DNA from: JBCAXA01 sp038534295
GTDB taxonomy: Bacteria > Pseudomonadota > Gammaproteobacteria > Steroidobacterales > Woeseiaceae
Reading direction: 5' to 3'
NCBI GenBank assembly: GCA_038534295.1
Contig: JBCAXA010000001.1
Coordinates: 1,860,001 to 1,924,000 of the forward strand
Length of the DNA stretch: 64,000 bases
This document shows, piece after piece, positions 53,200 to 61,822 of this stretch (the first letter of the stretch is position 1; each line of letters opens with the position of its first letter). The position numbers and the translations under genes were made by a program. The notes below the pieces were generated by a model. It saw only the letters and a list, made by a program, of their open reading frames with translations. It was not told the DNA's origin and did no database searches.

Positions 53200-55389
53200 A
53201 TGGCTGACGGTTTCGATCAAAGCGAGACGGTCGCCCGCGGTCGCGCCCGGGTTGCGCTGCCCGAGCGCTACTACCTCGAACACTTTTGCGAGATGTTGAC
53301 CTTCGTCGAGCAGCACTACGGTGCCGTGCTGGGTCCCGATGCGGCGGCGTTTGTTGCGGCATTTCCAACGCTGTCGCTCGATGAGCGCTGCCTATACACG
53401 CGTCTCGTTGGTCGGCGCGGTCGGGTGTTTCGTCGTTCGAGTCTGGCCTACAGCGAGATCGACGACATCGATACCGCGACTGACGGCCTGTTGCAGCGCC
53501 GTTGGCTGTGCGCGCCGGAATCCGAGCATCTCGATGCTGTGCTAGCGCTCATGAAGCGCGGCGAGATTCTCGCGTGGCTGCGGGCGCACGTGCCGGGCGT
53601 GGCCCGTAGCCTCAAAAAGGCGGACTACGCCGCAATGGTTCGTGAGCATTGCGATCGTGCCGCCTTCGTTGCGGCGGTCGGAGGCGCCGACATGCTGGTT
53701 CGTCGGCACACCGAGGTCGTCCGCTATCTCGCATTTCTTTATTTCGGCGAGAATCGGGCCGGTCTGGCGGCGTTCACGATGCGCGATCTGGGTCTCATTC
53801 GCGCGCGCCGGCCGTCGGCCGACTACGAGCCGCGCTTCGCCGACGTCGACGAAGCGCAGAGCTGTTTCTTCTATGCGACGGCGGTGGCCGACCTTTCGCA
53901 AGCGCCGCAATCGGCAGGTCACATGGCCGATCCCACGCAGTGGCCGGCGCCGATCGGTACGGCAGCGCTCAAGTTGCGCGATCGCCTGGCCCTCGCAATC
54001 GGCCGCAACGCCGAGCGCGCCGAAAACCCCACGCTGGCTGTCGCAGCCTATCGAGTTGGTGCGACGGGCGATTGCTTACAAAGTGCGGTGCGGCTACTGA
54101 TCGCGAGCGGTGATCGCCATGAAGCCCGTGCGTTGATCGATGCGGCGCTCGACGCACCGCGCAGCGACGACGAGCGGGTTGTTGCCGAGGACCTTTTGGC
54201 ACGCAAGTTTGGCGCCAAACGGACCAGCGCGCGCACCGACTGCTTGCGTGACAGCGAGATCATCGATGCCGATCAGTCGCTCTTGGGGAGCCCGGAAGAG
54301 GCGGTTGCCGCTCATTTCAAACGCCAAGGTTTGCAAGCGGTGCGGGTCGAAAACCGGCTTTGGCGCGCTTTGTTTGGTCTCATCTTCTGGGACGAGCTCA
54401 ACGGTGCAGCGACCCACTCACCGTTTGATGCCATGCCGGCTCCACTTGCTGACGGCAGCTTCGGTCGGCGCTACGCCGAAACGGTCGCCGTAAAACTCGG
54501 GCTTTGTGACGATCCGTCCGCGCTCGTCCGGGCACTGACAAAAACGGCTGTCGCCAACTACGGTAAGAGCAACGGGGTTTTTCGGTGGCGGAGCGACACC
54601 CTCGAGTTGCTCGTCGATCTCGTGCGCGCCGCGCCCAGTGGCGCGATTCGTCATGTTATCGCTGCGCTGGCCGAGGACTTTGTCGGTCGGCGCCACGGTT
54701 GGCCGGATCTGCTGCTTATCGATGGCGATCGCGTCGAGTTCGTCGAGGTCAAAGCCGAAGGCGATCAGTTGCGCCGCAGCCAGTGGCAGCGGCTCGAATT
54801 ACTGAAGGCAGCCGGCTTCGAGGCGCGGATTGTTCGGGTGCGTTGGACCGTCGACCCAGCGCAGTGTTTTGTGGTCGTCGATGTCGAGACCACCGGCGGG
54901 CGCGGCGAGCATCATCGAGTCACCGAGCTTGGCGCCGTTCGCGTTCGTGACGGCCAAATCGTTGCGCGTTACCAGACACTATTGCATCCGCAGCGGGCAA
55001 TTCCCCCGGCCATCTCGAGACTGACCGGCATTACCGAAACGATGGTTGCACAGGCGCCAACATTTGCAGAGATTGCCGACGATTTCGAGCGCTTCCTGGC
55101 CGATGCCATTTTCGTCGCGCACAACGTTGCGTTCGACTACCGCTTCGTACGTCAGGAGTTCGCCCGGCTCGGTCGGTCGTTCCGCGCACCAAAACTCTGC
55201 ACGTGTGCCGGTATGCGGCGGTTTTTTCCGGGCCAGCGATCGTATTCGCTGCGCGCGCTATGCGATGCCTTTCAGATCCCACTGCGTCAGCATCATCGCG
55301 CACTGTGCGACGCCGAAGCCGCCACGGAGCTTTTGTTCTTGATTAACGACAAACGTGCCGAGCTCGTGGCCGCGGGCGAGGCAGTTTGA
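53200..55389 (+). CDS. FAN1-like VRR-NUC nuclease fused to a DnaQ-like 3'-5' exonuclease
   Basis: A 729-residue DNA-repair-type fusion. Residues ~1-430 resemble the N-terminal and helical parts of bacterial FAN1 (ALPERYYLEHFCEMLTFVEQ, RLVGRRGRVFRRSSL). Residues ~450-548 form a VRR-NUC domain with GWPDLLLIDG and EFVEVKAEGDQLRRSQWQRL. Residues ~556-715 form a DEDDh exonuclease with VVDVETTGG (DxE), AHNVAFDYRFVRQEF (HN..FD) and HHRALCDAEAATEL (H-5-D). FAN1 cleaves flapped and cross-linked DNA; the second nuclease could resect the ends. It stands alone, upstream of an eight-gene run. Confidence 0.85.
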   Translation: MADGFDQSETVARGRARVALPERYYLEHFCEMLTFVEQHYGAVLGPDAAAFVAAFPTLSLDERCLYTRLVGRRGRVFRRSSLAYSEIDDIDTATDGLLQRRWLCAPESEHLDAVLALMKRGEILAWLRAHVPGVARSLKKADYAAMVREHCDRAAFVAAVGGADMLVRRHTEVVRYLAFLYFGENRAGLAAFTMRDLGLIRARRPSADYEPRFADVDEAQSCFFYATAVADLSQAPQSAGHMADPTQWPAPIGTAALKLRDRLALAIGRNAERAENPTLAVAAYRVGATGDCLQSAVRLLIASGDRHEARALIDAALDAPRSDDERVVAEDLLARKFGAKRTSARTDCLRDSEIIDADQSLLGSPEEAVAAHFKRQGLQAVRVENRLWRALFGLIFWDELNGAATHSPFDAMPAPLADGSFGRRYAETVAVKLGLCDDPSALVRALTKTAVANYGKSNGVFRWRSDTLELLVDLVRAAPSGAIRHVIAALAEDFVGRRHGWPDLLLIDGDRVEFVEVKAEGDQLRRSQWQRLELLKAAGFEARIVRVRWTVDPAQCFVVVDVETTGGRGEHHRVTELGAVRVRDGQIVARYQTLLHPQRAIPPAISRLTGITETMVAQAPTFAEIADDFERFLADAIFVAHNVAFDYRFVRQEFARLGRSFRAPKLCTCAGMRRFFPGQRSYSLRALCDAFQIPLRQHHRALCDAEAATELLFLINDKRAELVAAGEAV

Positions 55390-55439
55390 CGGCATGCTAC
55401 TGTTAGTAGCCCGGCGAACAACGACAAGAAGTTACGGCA

Positions 55440-56246
55440 ATGCATCATGAGAACACTCCGGCTGCCCGCGAACTCGTCCACGACGCCTGTCAACCGCTGA
55501 CGCGCGCCGCACGGGCCAATCTGCCGGCAAAACCGGACGACAGTCATGCGGCGTTTCACTGGTCGACGCAGCACGACGGTCTTTTGCGTACCGAGCCCAT
55601 GTCGCGCACGACGGCACTCGCTTTCGACTTCGACCCGGCGCGCTATGTCGTTCTGGTCGATGACGAGCCGCACGCCACGTTGTTGCTGGCCGACGTCGAT
55701 CACGCCGGCGCCGAGGCGTGGTTGGACGACGTATTGGTGCGCCGCGGCATGAAACCGGCAAACGTTGCCGAGATGCCATACACGCTGCCGTTTTCGCCGG
55801 ATTGGTCGCAGTTCCAAAGTCTTGCACCGCGCGTTGCCGAACTCGGCCGCGCTTACGCGGCGATCAACGGGGCGCTGACCGATTTCATTGAGACCCTGCC
55901 GGCCCTGCAGCCCGGGCCATCCCCAGTGACACTGTGGCCGCATCATTTCGATATGGCGACGCTCGTGCAGCTGGTGCACGGCGATGCCGAAACGGCGCCG
56001 TCGATCGGTGTCGGTTTCTCGCCGGGCGATGACAACTACGCAATGCCCTACCTGTATTGTTCGCCGTACCCGCAGCCGGGCGATGAGGCGCGCCATGATC
56101 CACCGCCCGGATGGCAATGGCATACGCAAGGTTTCGTGTCGCTGGTGCTAACGACGCCACACGACGATGCCGGCGCGCTGGCCAACGATTTTCGCCAGGC
56201 GTTTCAAGTGGCGATGACGACACTGCCCGAAGGGATCGGCGCTTGA
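55440..56246 (+). CDS. DUF5996-like protein of unknown function
   Basis: A 268-residue soluble protein. The C-terminal half, with SPVTLWPHHFDMATLV, VGFSPGDDNYAMPYLYCSPY and a late aromatic-proline segment, resembles the DUF5996 pattern. The N-terminal half has no match I recognise. It begins the tightly packed gene run; its TGA overlaps the TTG start of the next gene (TTGA), a sign of translational coupling. Confidence 0.7.
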   Translation: MHHENTPAARELVHDACQPLTRAARANLPAKPDDSHAAFHWSTQHDGLLRTEPMSRTTALAFDFDPARYVVLVDDEPHATLLLADVDHAGAEAWLDDVLVRRGMKPANVAEMPYTLPFSPDWSQFQSLAPRVAELGRAYAAINGALTDFIETLPALQPGPSPVTLWPHHFDMATLVQLVHGDAETAPSIGVGFSPGDDNYAMPYLYCSPYPQPGDEARHDPPPGWQWHTQGFVSLVLTTPHDDAGALANDFRQAFQVAMTTLPEGIGA

Positions 56247-56689
56247 ACGGCATCGGTCAGCGGTATTTTGTCGTCGTGCTGGCGCTTGCGCTGACGGCCT
56301 GTGGCGATGCCCGCGTTGACGCGTCGGATCAAACCGTTACCGCTTACAACGACGCGTTCAATGCGCGCGACGTCGATGCGATGCTGGCGATGGTGCATGA
56401 CGATGCCAATTGGGTGAGCATTCGCGGTACTCGGGCAACCCCGATGGCCGGTGGGCTCGAGGCGTTGCGTGAAGCGTTGCTCGAGTATTTCGCGGCCAAT
56501 CCGACCGCCCGTTCGCGACTGATCAGCGCAGAACGGCACGGTGACTTCGTGCAGGCCTTTGAGGAAGCCAGCTGGGAACGCGACGGCGAGACCAAGCGCC
56601 AATGCGCCGCGTCGGTTTACGAGCTGCGGGACGGACAGATTGCTAACGTCTGGTACTTCGATGCCCGGCCGTGCGACGGAGCAAACTAG
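56243..56689 (+). CDS. NTF2-like lipoprotein
   Basis: A 148-residue lipoprotein (YFVVVLALALTACGD, lipobox LTAC) with a SnoaL/DUF4440-type cone fold (AYNDAFNARDVDAMLAMVHDDANWVSI, SVYELRDGQIANVWYFDARP). The function is unknown; proteins of this type bind small ligands. The frame is open from 56111. TTG at 56243 overlaps the previous stop (TTGA), has AAGGGA 8 bases upstream and starts a proper signal peptide. Confidence 0.78.
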   Translation: MNGIGQRYFVVVLALALTACGDARVDASDQTVTAYNDAFNARDVDAMLAMVHDDANWVSIRGTRATPMAGGLEALREALLEYFAANPTARSRLISAERHGDFVQAFEEASWERDGETKRQCAASVYELRDGQIANVWYFDARPCDGAN

Positions 56690-56690
56690 C

Positions 56691-56996
56691 GTGCCGTTTC
56701 CAGCGCAAATCCTCGCCTTGCCCGATTTTCAGGGCCGTTTTTCGGCGAAGCGACTGGATGCGGACGGCTGCACCGTGTATTTCGCGAGCTACCCGGCCGA
56801 CACGCGCATCGAGGAGCACGCGCACGATACTGAGAACGCCGGGGTTATCGTTCGCGGCAAGCTGCATTTGACGACGGCGGCCGGCGAGCGCATTTTCGGA
56901 CCTGGGGACTGGTATACGCTCGCGCCGGGTGAGCCGCACGCGGCATTTTTCCCAGTCGAAACGGAAGAGATCGAATTCTGGTTCGAGGCCAAGTGA
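56691..56996 (+). CDS. Small cupin protein
   Basis: A 101-residue single-domain cupin (IEEHAHDTENAGVIVRGKLHL, then GPGDWYTLAPGEPHAAFFP), with the metal-binding His set HAH, E and H. It is cytosolic. The frame is open from 56541; GTG at 56691 comes one base after the previous stop. Possible roles are sensing or a dioxygenase; none can be named. Confidence 0.85.
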   Translation: MPFPAQILALPDFQGRFSAKRLDADGCTVYFASYPADTRIEEHAHDTENAGVIVRGKLHLTTAAGERIFGPGDWYTLAPGEPHAAFFPVETEEIEFWFEAK

Positions 56997-56997
56997 C

Positions 56998-57687
56998 ATG
57001 TACACCCTGGTCATCGGCAACCGAAACTACTCGTCCTGGTCGTTAAGGGCGTGGTTGTATCTGCGCGCGAGCGGTATCGATTTCAAAACCGAACGCGTCG
57101 CGCTGTTCGCCGACGATTGGCCAGCGAGCATTCAAAAAGTCTCGCCGGCCGGTCGCGTGCCGGTGCTCATGCACGGCGAGCATACGGTGTGGGACTCGCT
57201 GGCCATTGTCGAGTATTTGCGCGAGCACGAGCCCAGCGCCTTGGGGTGGCCCGATGAGCCTAGCGAGCGCGCCATCGCACGGTCGATCGTTGCCGAGATG
57301 CATTCGGGCTTCATGAACATCCGCGGCGAATTGCCGCAGAATCTGAAGCGCGAACACGCCATCGATCCCGAGTCACTGACGGAAGACTGCCGTCTGCAAA
57401 TCAAACGCATCAACACCATGTGGGCCGAGCTTCGCAAGCGCCACAAGAGCAAAGGACCGTGGTTGTTCGGTGAGTTCAGCGTTGCCGATGTGTTTTATGC
57501 ACCGGTCGCCTTGCGATTTAGTACTTACGGTATCGCGCTAGTGCCAGCCGCCGCATCGTTTATTGAAGCGGTGCGCGAACACCCAGAAATCGTCGCGTGG
57601 ATCGCCGCCGCGCGCGATGAGCGTGAGTCGCTGGAGTTCATCGACGAACTGACGCCCGTGTCGCAGGCGCCGCTGATCCTTGGGTAA
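56998..57687 (+). CDS. Glutathione S-transferase family protein
   Basis: A 229-residue GST. The thioredoxin-like half has YTLVIGNRNYSSWSLRAWLYL, with the Ser of NYSSWS at the catalytic position, and AGRVPVLMHGEHTVWDSLAI. The helical half has WLFGEFSVADVFYAPVALRF. It starts 1 base after the cupin stop. Its 3' end overlaps the GNAT gene by 8 bases. Confidence 0.9.
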   Translation: MYTLVIGNRNYSSWSLRAWLYLRASGIDFKTERVALFADDWPASIQKVSPAGRVPVLMHGEHTVWDSLAIVEYLREHEPSALGWPDEPSERAIARSIVAEMHSGFMNIRGELPQNLKREHAIDPESLTEDCRLQIKRINTMWAELRKRHKSKGPWLFGEFSVADVFYAPVALRFSTYGIALVPAAASFIEAVREHPEIVAWIAAARDERESLEFIDELTPVSQAPLILG

Positions 57688-58675
57688 GCACGCGCCATCG
57701 GCGCGCTATGCGCGCCCGTCCGAGGCTGGCGAGCTTAATGAGTTTGCCCGGCGACTGTTTATCGACACCTATGCGCATCAGAACGAGGCCGCCAATATGG
57801 CGGCTTACATCGACGAGCATTTCGACGGCTCGGCGATAGCGGCCAACATCGTCAGCCGCGCACACGGGGTCATCGTGCTGGTGGACGGCGCCAAGTTCGC
57901 CGGCTACGCGATCGTTGCCGCGAGTCGCAACGACAGCGCCGAACTCGAGCTCGAGATTCAGCGTTTTTACGTCGATGGGTTGTGGCGAGGCAAAGGGGCA
58001 GCGTCGATATTGATGAACGCGGTCATCGAGCATGCCCGAGCCGTCGACGCCACCGCCGTCGTGCTCGGTGTTTACAAAGAAAATCCTCGCGCCATTCGTT
58101 ACTACGAGAAGAGTGGCTTTCGCATAGTCGGCGAACACGTGTTTCAGCTCGGTGATGATCCGCAGGAGGATTGGATCATGCGGCGCGACGGACCTGAGCT
58201 TGCGCCGTTGACGGACGATGAGTTCGTCGAGCGCTTTCTGGCATGCCGGTGGCCGCCCGCCGCGTGGACTCACCGGGCCCACGTTCGGCTCGCATGGACG
58301 TTGCTCGAGCAGCGAGCATTCCCGGATGCAATGCAAACGGTGCGCTCGGGCATATTGCGCTACAACACCAACGTGCTCGAGAAAGCGTCGGCTTATCACG
58401 AAACCGTCACCCAGGGGTTTGTTTGGCTGGTTGCCGCGGCACGTCGTGATTCAGAGAGCTTTGTTGAATTTGTCGGTCGTGCGGCGGATTTGCTCGCGAC
58501 GGACCCGCTGTTGCTCAATCGCTTCTACAGCAACGAGTTGCTCAATAGCGAACGCGCGCGCCGTGATTTCGTACCGCCCGACCGCGAATCGCTGCCCATC
58601 GTCGCTGGCCTGCCAAACCTAGCCACTCTCGCCGGGAGACCCGGGGATTACGTGCATGGCCAAAGCAACCAATAA
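57680..58675 (+). CDS. GNAT acetyltransferase fused to a helical domain of unknown function
   Basis: A 331-residue protein. Residues ~10-170 are a GCN5-type acetyltransferase with LEIQRFYVDGLWRGKGAASI (acetyl-CoA-binding loop) and NPRAIRYYEKSGFRIVGEHV. Residues ~180-325 are helical, with WTHRAHVRLAWTLLEQ, IRHYN-like GILRYNTNV and AYHETVTQGFVWLV. I have seen this pattern as a stand-alone conserved unknown protein. The start is TTG at 57680 inside the GST gene; no ATG fits. It overlaps the next gene by 20 bases. Confidence 0.78.
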   Translation: MGKHAPSARYARPSEAGELNEFARRLFIDTYAHQNEAANMAAYIDEHFDGSAIAANIVSRAHGVIVLVDGAKFAGYAIVAASRNDSAELELEIQRFYVDGLWRGKGAASILMNAVIEHARAVDATAVVLGVYKENPRAIRYYEKSGFRIVGEHVFQLGDDPQEDWIMRRDGPELAPLTDDEFVERFLACRWPPAAWTHRAHVRLAWTLLEQRAFPDAMQTVRSGILRYNTNVLEKASAYHETVTQGFVWLVAAARRDSESFVEFVGRAADLLATDPLLLNRFYSNELLNSERARRDFVPPDRESLPIVAGLPNLATLAGRPGDYVHGQSNQ

Positions 58676-59084
58676 GACGGCTCCCAACGTAGGCTCGGTT
58701 ACCGAGTTTCTCAAATCCGTCGACAACGCTTCCCGTCGTGCCGAGGCGCGAACGGTCATGCGTTTGCTGCGGAAAATTACCGGCAAGCGGCCCGTCATGT
58801 GGGGGTCGAGCATCATCGGTTACGACCGCTACCACTATCGCTACCAATCCGGTCGAGAAGGCGAATGGCCCATGATCGGGTTGTCGCCGCGCGCGCAGAA
58901 CCTGACGATTTACATCATGCCGGGCTTCAAACCATTCAGTGCGCTGATGAAACGTCTCGGCAAGCATAAGACCGGCAAGTCATGTTTGTACTTGAAGCGT
59001 CTCGATGACGTTGACGAGGCGGTCTTGGTAGATCTAATGACGGCGGCTTACGCGTGGATGCGTGAGCACTATCCGCCGTCATGA
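58656..59084 (+). CDS. DUF1801 protein (YdhG-like)
   Basis: A 142-residue cytosolic protein with the DUF1801 signature VMWGSSIIGYDRYHYRYQSG, then EWPMIGLSPRAQNLTIYIM and LGKHKTGKSCLYLKRLDDV. Members are small and widely spread; some are linked to iron or metal chaperoning, but the function is not settled. It lies in the eight-gene run. The ATGA at 59081 overlaps with the PhzF gene. Confidence 0.88.
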   Translation: MAKATNKTAPNVGSVTEFLKSVDNASRRAEARTVMRLLRKITGKRPVMWGSSIIGYDRYHYRYQSGREGEWPMIGLSPRAQNLTIYIMPGFKPFSALMKRLGKHKTGKSCLYLKRLDDVDEAVLVDLMTAAYAWMREHYPPS

Positions 59085-59932
59085 TTCAGGCTGGCGATCT
59101 TAACGATCCGCTGCGACTGGCGGCGTTCTGTCGCGACGACATCGGCGGCAACCCGGCCGGCGTCGTGTTCGTCGATGCATTTCCCGCCGCTGACGTCATG
59201 CTCGGCGTTGCGGCAGATCTCGGCTACTCAGAGACAGCGTTTGTCAGTCCTACGAACGATGGCTATGCGCTTCGCTACTTTGCGCCACAAATAGAAGTGC
59301 CGTTCTGTGGCCACGCGACGGTTGCCGCCGTTGCTGCGATCGGCCAGCGAACCGAGCCCGGCGAAGTGAAACTGACAACGCCCGCGGGTCCCGTAGAGGC
59401 GCACACGGCGCGCAACGATGCCGGGCAGTGGTCCGGCGGCTTCGTCGCCCCGCCAGCTACGGATAAAGAGGCGCCACCCGGCGTCGTAAGTCGAATACTC
59501 GACGCATTTGGATTGCATGCGGATGCGCTCGATCACGAACTCGGCCCAGCACTGTGTTCGGCCGGTGCCAAGCACATACAGGTAGGACTGCGCTCGCGGG
59601 CGCGCCTTGCCGGCATGAACTACGATATGGCGTCGCTAGGACCTTTCATGCGTGAGCACGCTATCGCAACCGTCAATTTGTTGTGGCGTGAGAATTCCCA
59701 GACCTTTCATTCGCGCAACGCGTTCGCGAGCGGTGGCATATTCGAAGACCCGGCGACGGGCGCCGCGGCGGCGGCGCTGGGTGGCTACCTGCAGACCCGC
59801 GGTCTACGCGGCAACGTGAGAATCCTGCAGGGCGATGACATGGGCATACCGTGTCGTATTAATGTCGTGCTCGGCGATGTAGCCGCGAACATTACCGTCT
59901 CCGGCGACGTTCGCGTCTTGGATTCAACGTGA
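59081..59932 (+). CDS. PhzF-family epimerase/isomerase
   Basis: A 283-residue protein of the diaminopimelate epimerase fold, with GGNPAGVVFV, the catalytic-type Glu in LGYSETAFV, FCGHATVAA and FEDPATGAAAAALGGYL. Family members isomerise trans-2,3-dihydro-3-hydroxyanthranilate or unknown substrates. There are no phenazine genes nearby, so the substrate is unknown. The start is ATG overlapping the previous stop; the ACT-domain gene follows with a GTGA overlap. Confidence 0.92.
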   Translation: MIQAGDLNDPLRLAAFCRDDIGGNPAGVVFVDAFPAADVMLGVAADLGYSETAFVSPTNDGYALRYFAPQIEVPFCGHATVAAVAAIGQRTEPGEVKLTTPAGPVEAHTARNDAGQWSGGFVAPPATDKEAPPGVVSRILDAFGLHADALDHELGPALCSAGAKHIQVGLRSRARLAGMNYDMASLGPFMREHAIATVNLLWRENSQTFHSRNAFASGGIFEDPATGAAAAALGGYLQTRGLRGNVRILQGDDMGIPCRINVVLGDVAANITVSGDVRVLDST

Positions 59933-60327
59933 GCGGCATACGTGAACTCGACAAGCTGCTGGCCAACATCGAGCCGACACTCGACGAAACGCGCTACGTG
60001 TTCGTAACGCGAGATCTACCGCTGGCTGCCGCCGAAGTCGCGTCGGCGTTCGCCGTTGTCCGGGAGGACGAGGCCACAACGTTGATTATTGATGCCGCCG
60101 TGGCGTCTACACCGTTACCGGACGAGTGTTTCGCGCGAGTCACCCTAAGTGTGCATTCGGCTCTCGCGGCGGTAGGGCTAACCGCTGCGGTGGCCGACGT
60201 ACTGGCCGCGCGTGCGATACCGGCCAATGTCGTTGCTGGTTATTACCACGATCACATCTTCGTCCCGTACAAGCAACGCTTCGATGCGCTCGATGCATTG
60301 CAGTCACTGGCTGTCACAAAAATGTAA
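59929..60327 (+). CDS. ACT-domain protein (DUF2241-like)
   Basis: A 132-residue cytosolic protein with a DUF2241/ACT-type layout: LANIEPTLDETRYVFVTRDL, VREDEATTLIIDAAVASTPL, then FARVTLSVHSALAAVGLTAAV and NVVAGYYHDHIFVPY. ACT domains bind amino acids or other ligands. GTG overlaps the PhzF stop (GTGA). It is the last gene of the packed run. Confidence 0.85.
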   Translation: MSGIRELDKLLANIEPTLDETRYVFVTRDLPLAAAEVASAFAVVREDEATTLIIDAAVASTPLPDECFARVTLSVHSALAAVGLTAAVADVLAARAIPANVVAGYYHDHIFVPYKQRFDALDALQSLAVTKM

Positions 60328-60762
60328 CGACAGTTACGTTTTGCGCAAACCAATGCGCGCCGCGAGGCTTTTGCCATCGGTTTCAGCGTAAATCGTTCGA
60401 TTCAACAGAATCTCGGGTCGCTGACTTTTCGTTGCTATCCAAAACCGTATTTAGACTCGGTCTGAATCGCGGTAGCGAAAAATAACGGCCGTTCCTAGAA
60501 GATATCGTTCAGTTGCCGTGCGTTTGTCGGCATAAAACGCACTGCACAAAACCCGAGCACCGTTGTGCCAATCGTTTGCATTCATGCGCACAAAACACAA
60601 ACCGCGTCACTGTTGCCGGGCTACGCTATTTACCGCCAATGCTTTGGATTATTATGCAAGTTGATCGCTCCGGCGGGAGCTGATCAGGGAATCGTCAACG
60701 CGCAAGTGAATGATGGTGTGGTTTGGTCCGGTCTAACCGGAACGTTACAGGTTACTTAGGAA
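60328..60762 (+). other. 435-base non-coding stretch before the cold-shock gene
   Basis: I see no real gene. A 64-codon frame at 60565-60759 looks accidental. Part of the stretch is probably a long leader of the csp gene; such leaders often fold differently at low temperature. No promoter could be fixed by eye. Confidence 0.5.
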
Positions 60763-60972
60763 ATGTCAGAACACGTGGAAGGAACGGTTAAGTGGTTCAA
60801 TGATGAGAAAGGCTACGGCTTCATTGAACATGCCGGCGGTAAAGACGTATTTGTTCATCACTCCGCGATCAACATGCAGGGTCGGCGCACACTGCAAGAT
60901 GGCCAGAAGGTCAAGATGATCATTACTCAGGGTCAGAAAGGCCCGCAGGCGGAAGACGTCAGTCCGGTCTGA
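60763..60972 (+). CDS. Cold-shock protein (CspA family)
   Basis: A 69-residue single-strand nucleic acid chaperone. It has the two RNP motifs KGYGFIEH and VFVHHSAI, and the usual GTVKWFNDEKGYGF start. Its length is exactly typical. It destabilises RNA structure at low temperature or in stationary phase. The leader of up to 435 bases fits known csp regulation by RNA structure. An AGGA lies very near the ATG. Confidence 0.97.
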   Translation: MSEHVEGTVKWFNDEKGYGFIEHAGGKDVFVHHSAINMQGRRTLQDGQKVKMIITQGQKGPQAEDVSPV

Positions 60973-60980
60973 TCCCCGTT

Positions 60981-60999
60981 GCGTTCCGCGCGGGAACGC
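60981..60999. terminator. Hairpin after the cold-shock gene
   Basis: GCGTTCC (60981-60987) pairs with GGAACGC (60993-60999) around 5 bases, 8 bases after the csp stop. No T-run follows, so it may be an mRNA-stabilising hairpin rather than a true terminator. Confidence 0.35.
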
Positions 61000-61219
61000 G
61001 AAACGGCCGCAGGATCGACGCATCGCCAAGTGCGTCAGCGCTCGGGTGGGACAGCGGTACTTGCCCGAGTACGAGGAATTCGGTTCAACGCCAGTTGGCC
61101 GGACGTGGACGCCCTGCGACCGATAAAAACACTGTTACCATTTTTCGAACAACGCCGTTCGGCTGCCGCAATGGCGCTGTGGTCAGTAGCGCGATGAATT
61201 CATCGCAGGGTTGGTTTAC

Positions 61220-61822
61220 GTGCTGAGAGTCTACGGCGATCGCCGTTCCGGAAACTGCTACAAGATCGGCTGGGTGCTGAACGAGCTCGCCATGCCGAGC
61301 GAATGGGTCGATATCGACATCCTCGCCGGCGAGTCGCGAACGGCCGAGTTTCTGCGTCGCAACCCCAACGGTCGGATCCCCGTCATCGAACTCGACGGTG
61401 GCCGCACCTTGGCAGAGTCCAACGCAATATTGCTCTATCTAGCCGATGGCACTCCGCTCGTGCCGACTGACCGCTACCAGCGGGCGTGCGTTCACCAATG
61501 GCTGTTTTTCGAGCAGTACAGCCATGAGCCGTACATCGCAACCAGTCGGTTTATCGTCAAGTACCTCGGCAGTCCCGCTGATCGGCAGACCGATCTCGAG
61601 TCCAAACGCGAACCCGGCTACGCTGCGCTCGGTGTCATGGAGTCGGCGCTAAACACCCGCGAGTTTCTAACCGGCGATCACTTCACGGTCGCCGACATCG
61701 CACTGTACGCCTACACGCATGTCGCCGACGAGGGCGGCTTTTCATTGACCGAATTTCCCGCCATTCTCGCGTGGTTCGAACGCATCAAGGCGCGACCCGG
61801 TTACGTCGCGATGGACTCATGA
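61220..61822 (+). CDS. Glutathione S-transferase family protein
   Basis: A 200-residue GST with a thioredoxin-like half (YGDRRSGNCYKIGWVLNELA, NPNGRIPVIELDGGRTLAES) and a helical half ending in FTVADIALYAYTHVADEGGF. SGNCYK holds Ser and Cys in the catalytic region. The frame is open from TTG 61211. I prefer GTG at 61220, with CAGGG 9 bases before it. Its TGA overlaps the ATG of the next gene. Confidence 0.88.
   Translation: MLRVYGDRRSGNCYKIGWVLNELAMPSEWVDIDILAGESRTAEFLRRNPNGRIPVIELDGGRTLAESNAILLYLADGTPLVPTDRYQRACVHQWLFFEQYSHEPYIATSRFIVKYLGSPADRQTDLESKREPGYAALGVMESALNTREFLTGDHFTVADIALYAYTHVADEGGFSLTEFPAILAWFERIKARPGYVAMDS

Noticed and set aside
59081..59932. Phenazine biosynthesis cluster
   Set aside because: Only a PhzF-family gene is present; no phzA-E or G genes lie nearby, and most PhzF homologues are unrelated to phenazines.
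60565..60759. 64-codon frame before the cold-shock gene
   Set aside because: No ribosome binding site and no plausible protein features; it more likely lies in the csp leader.
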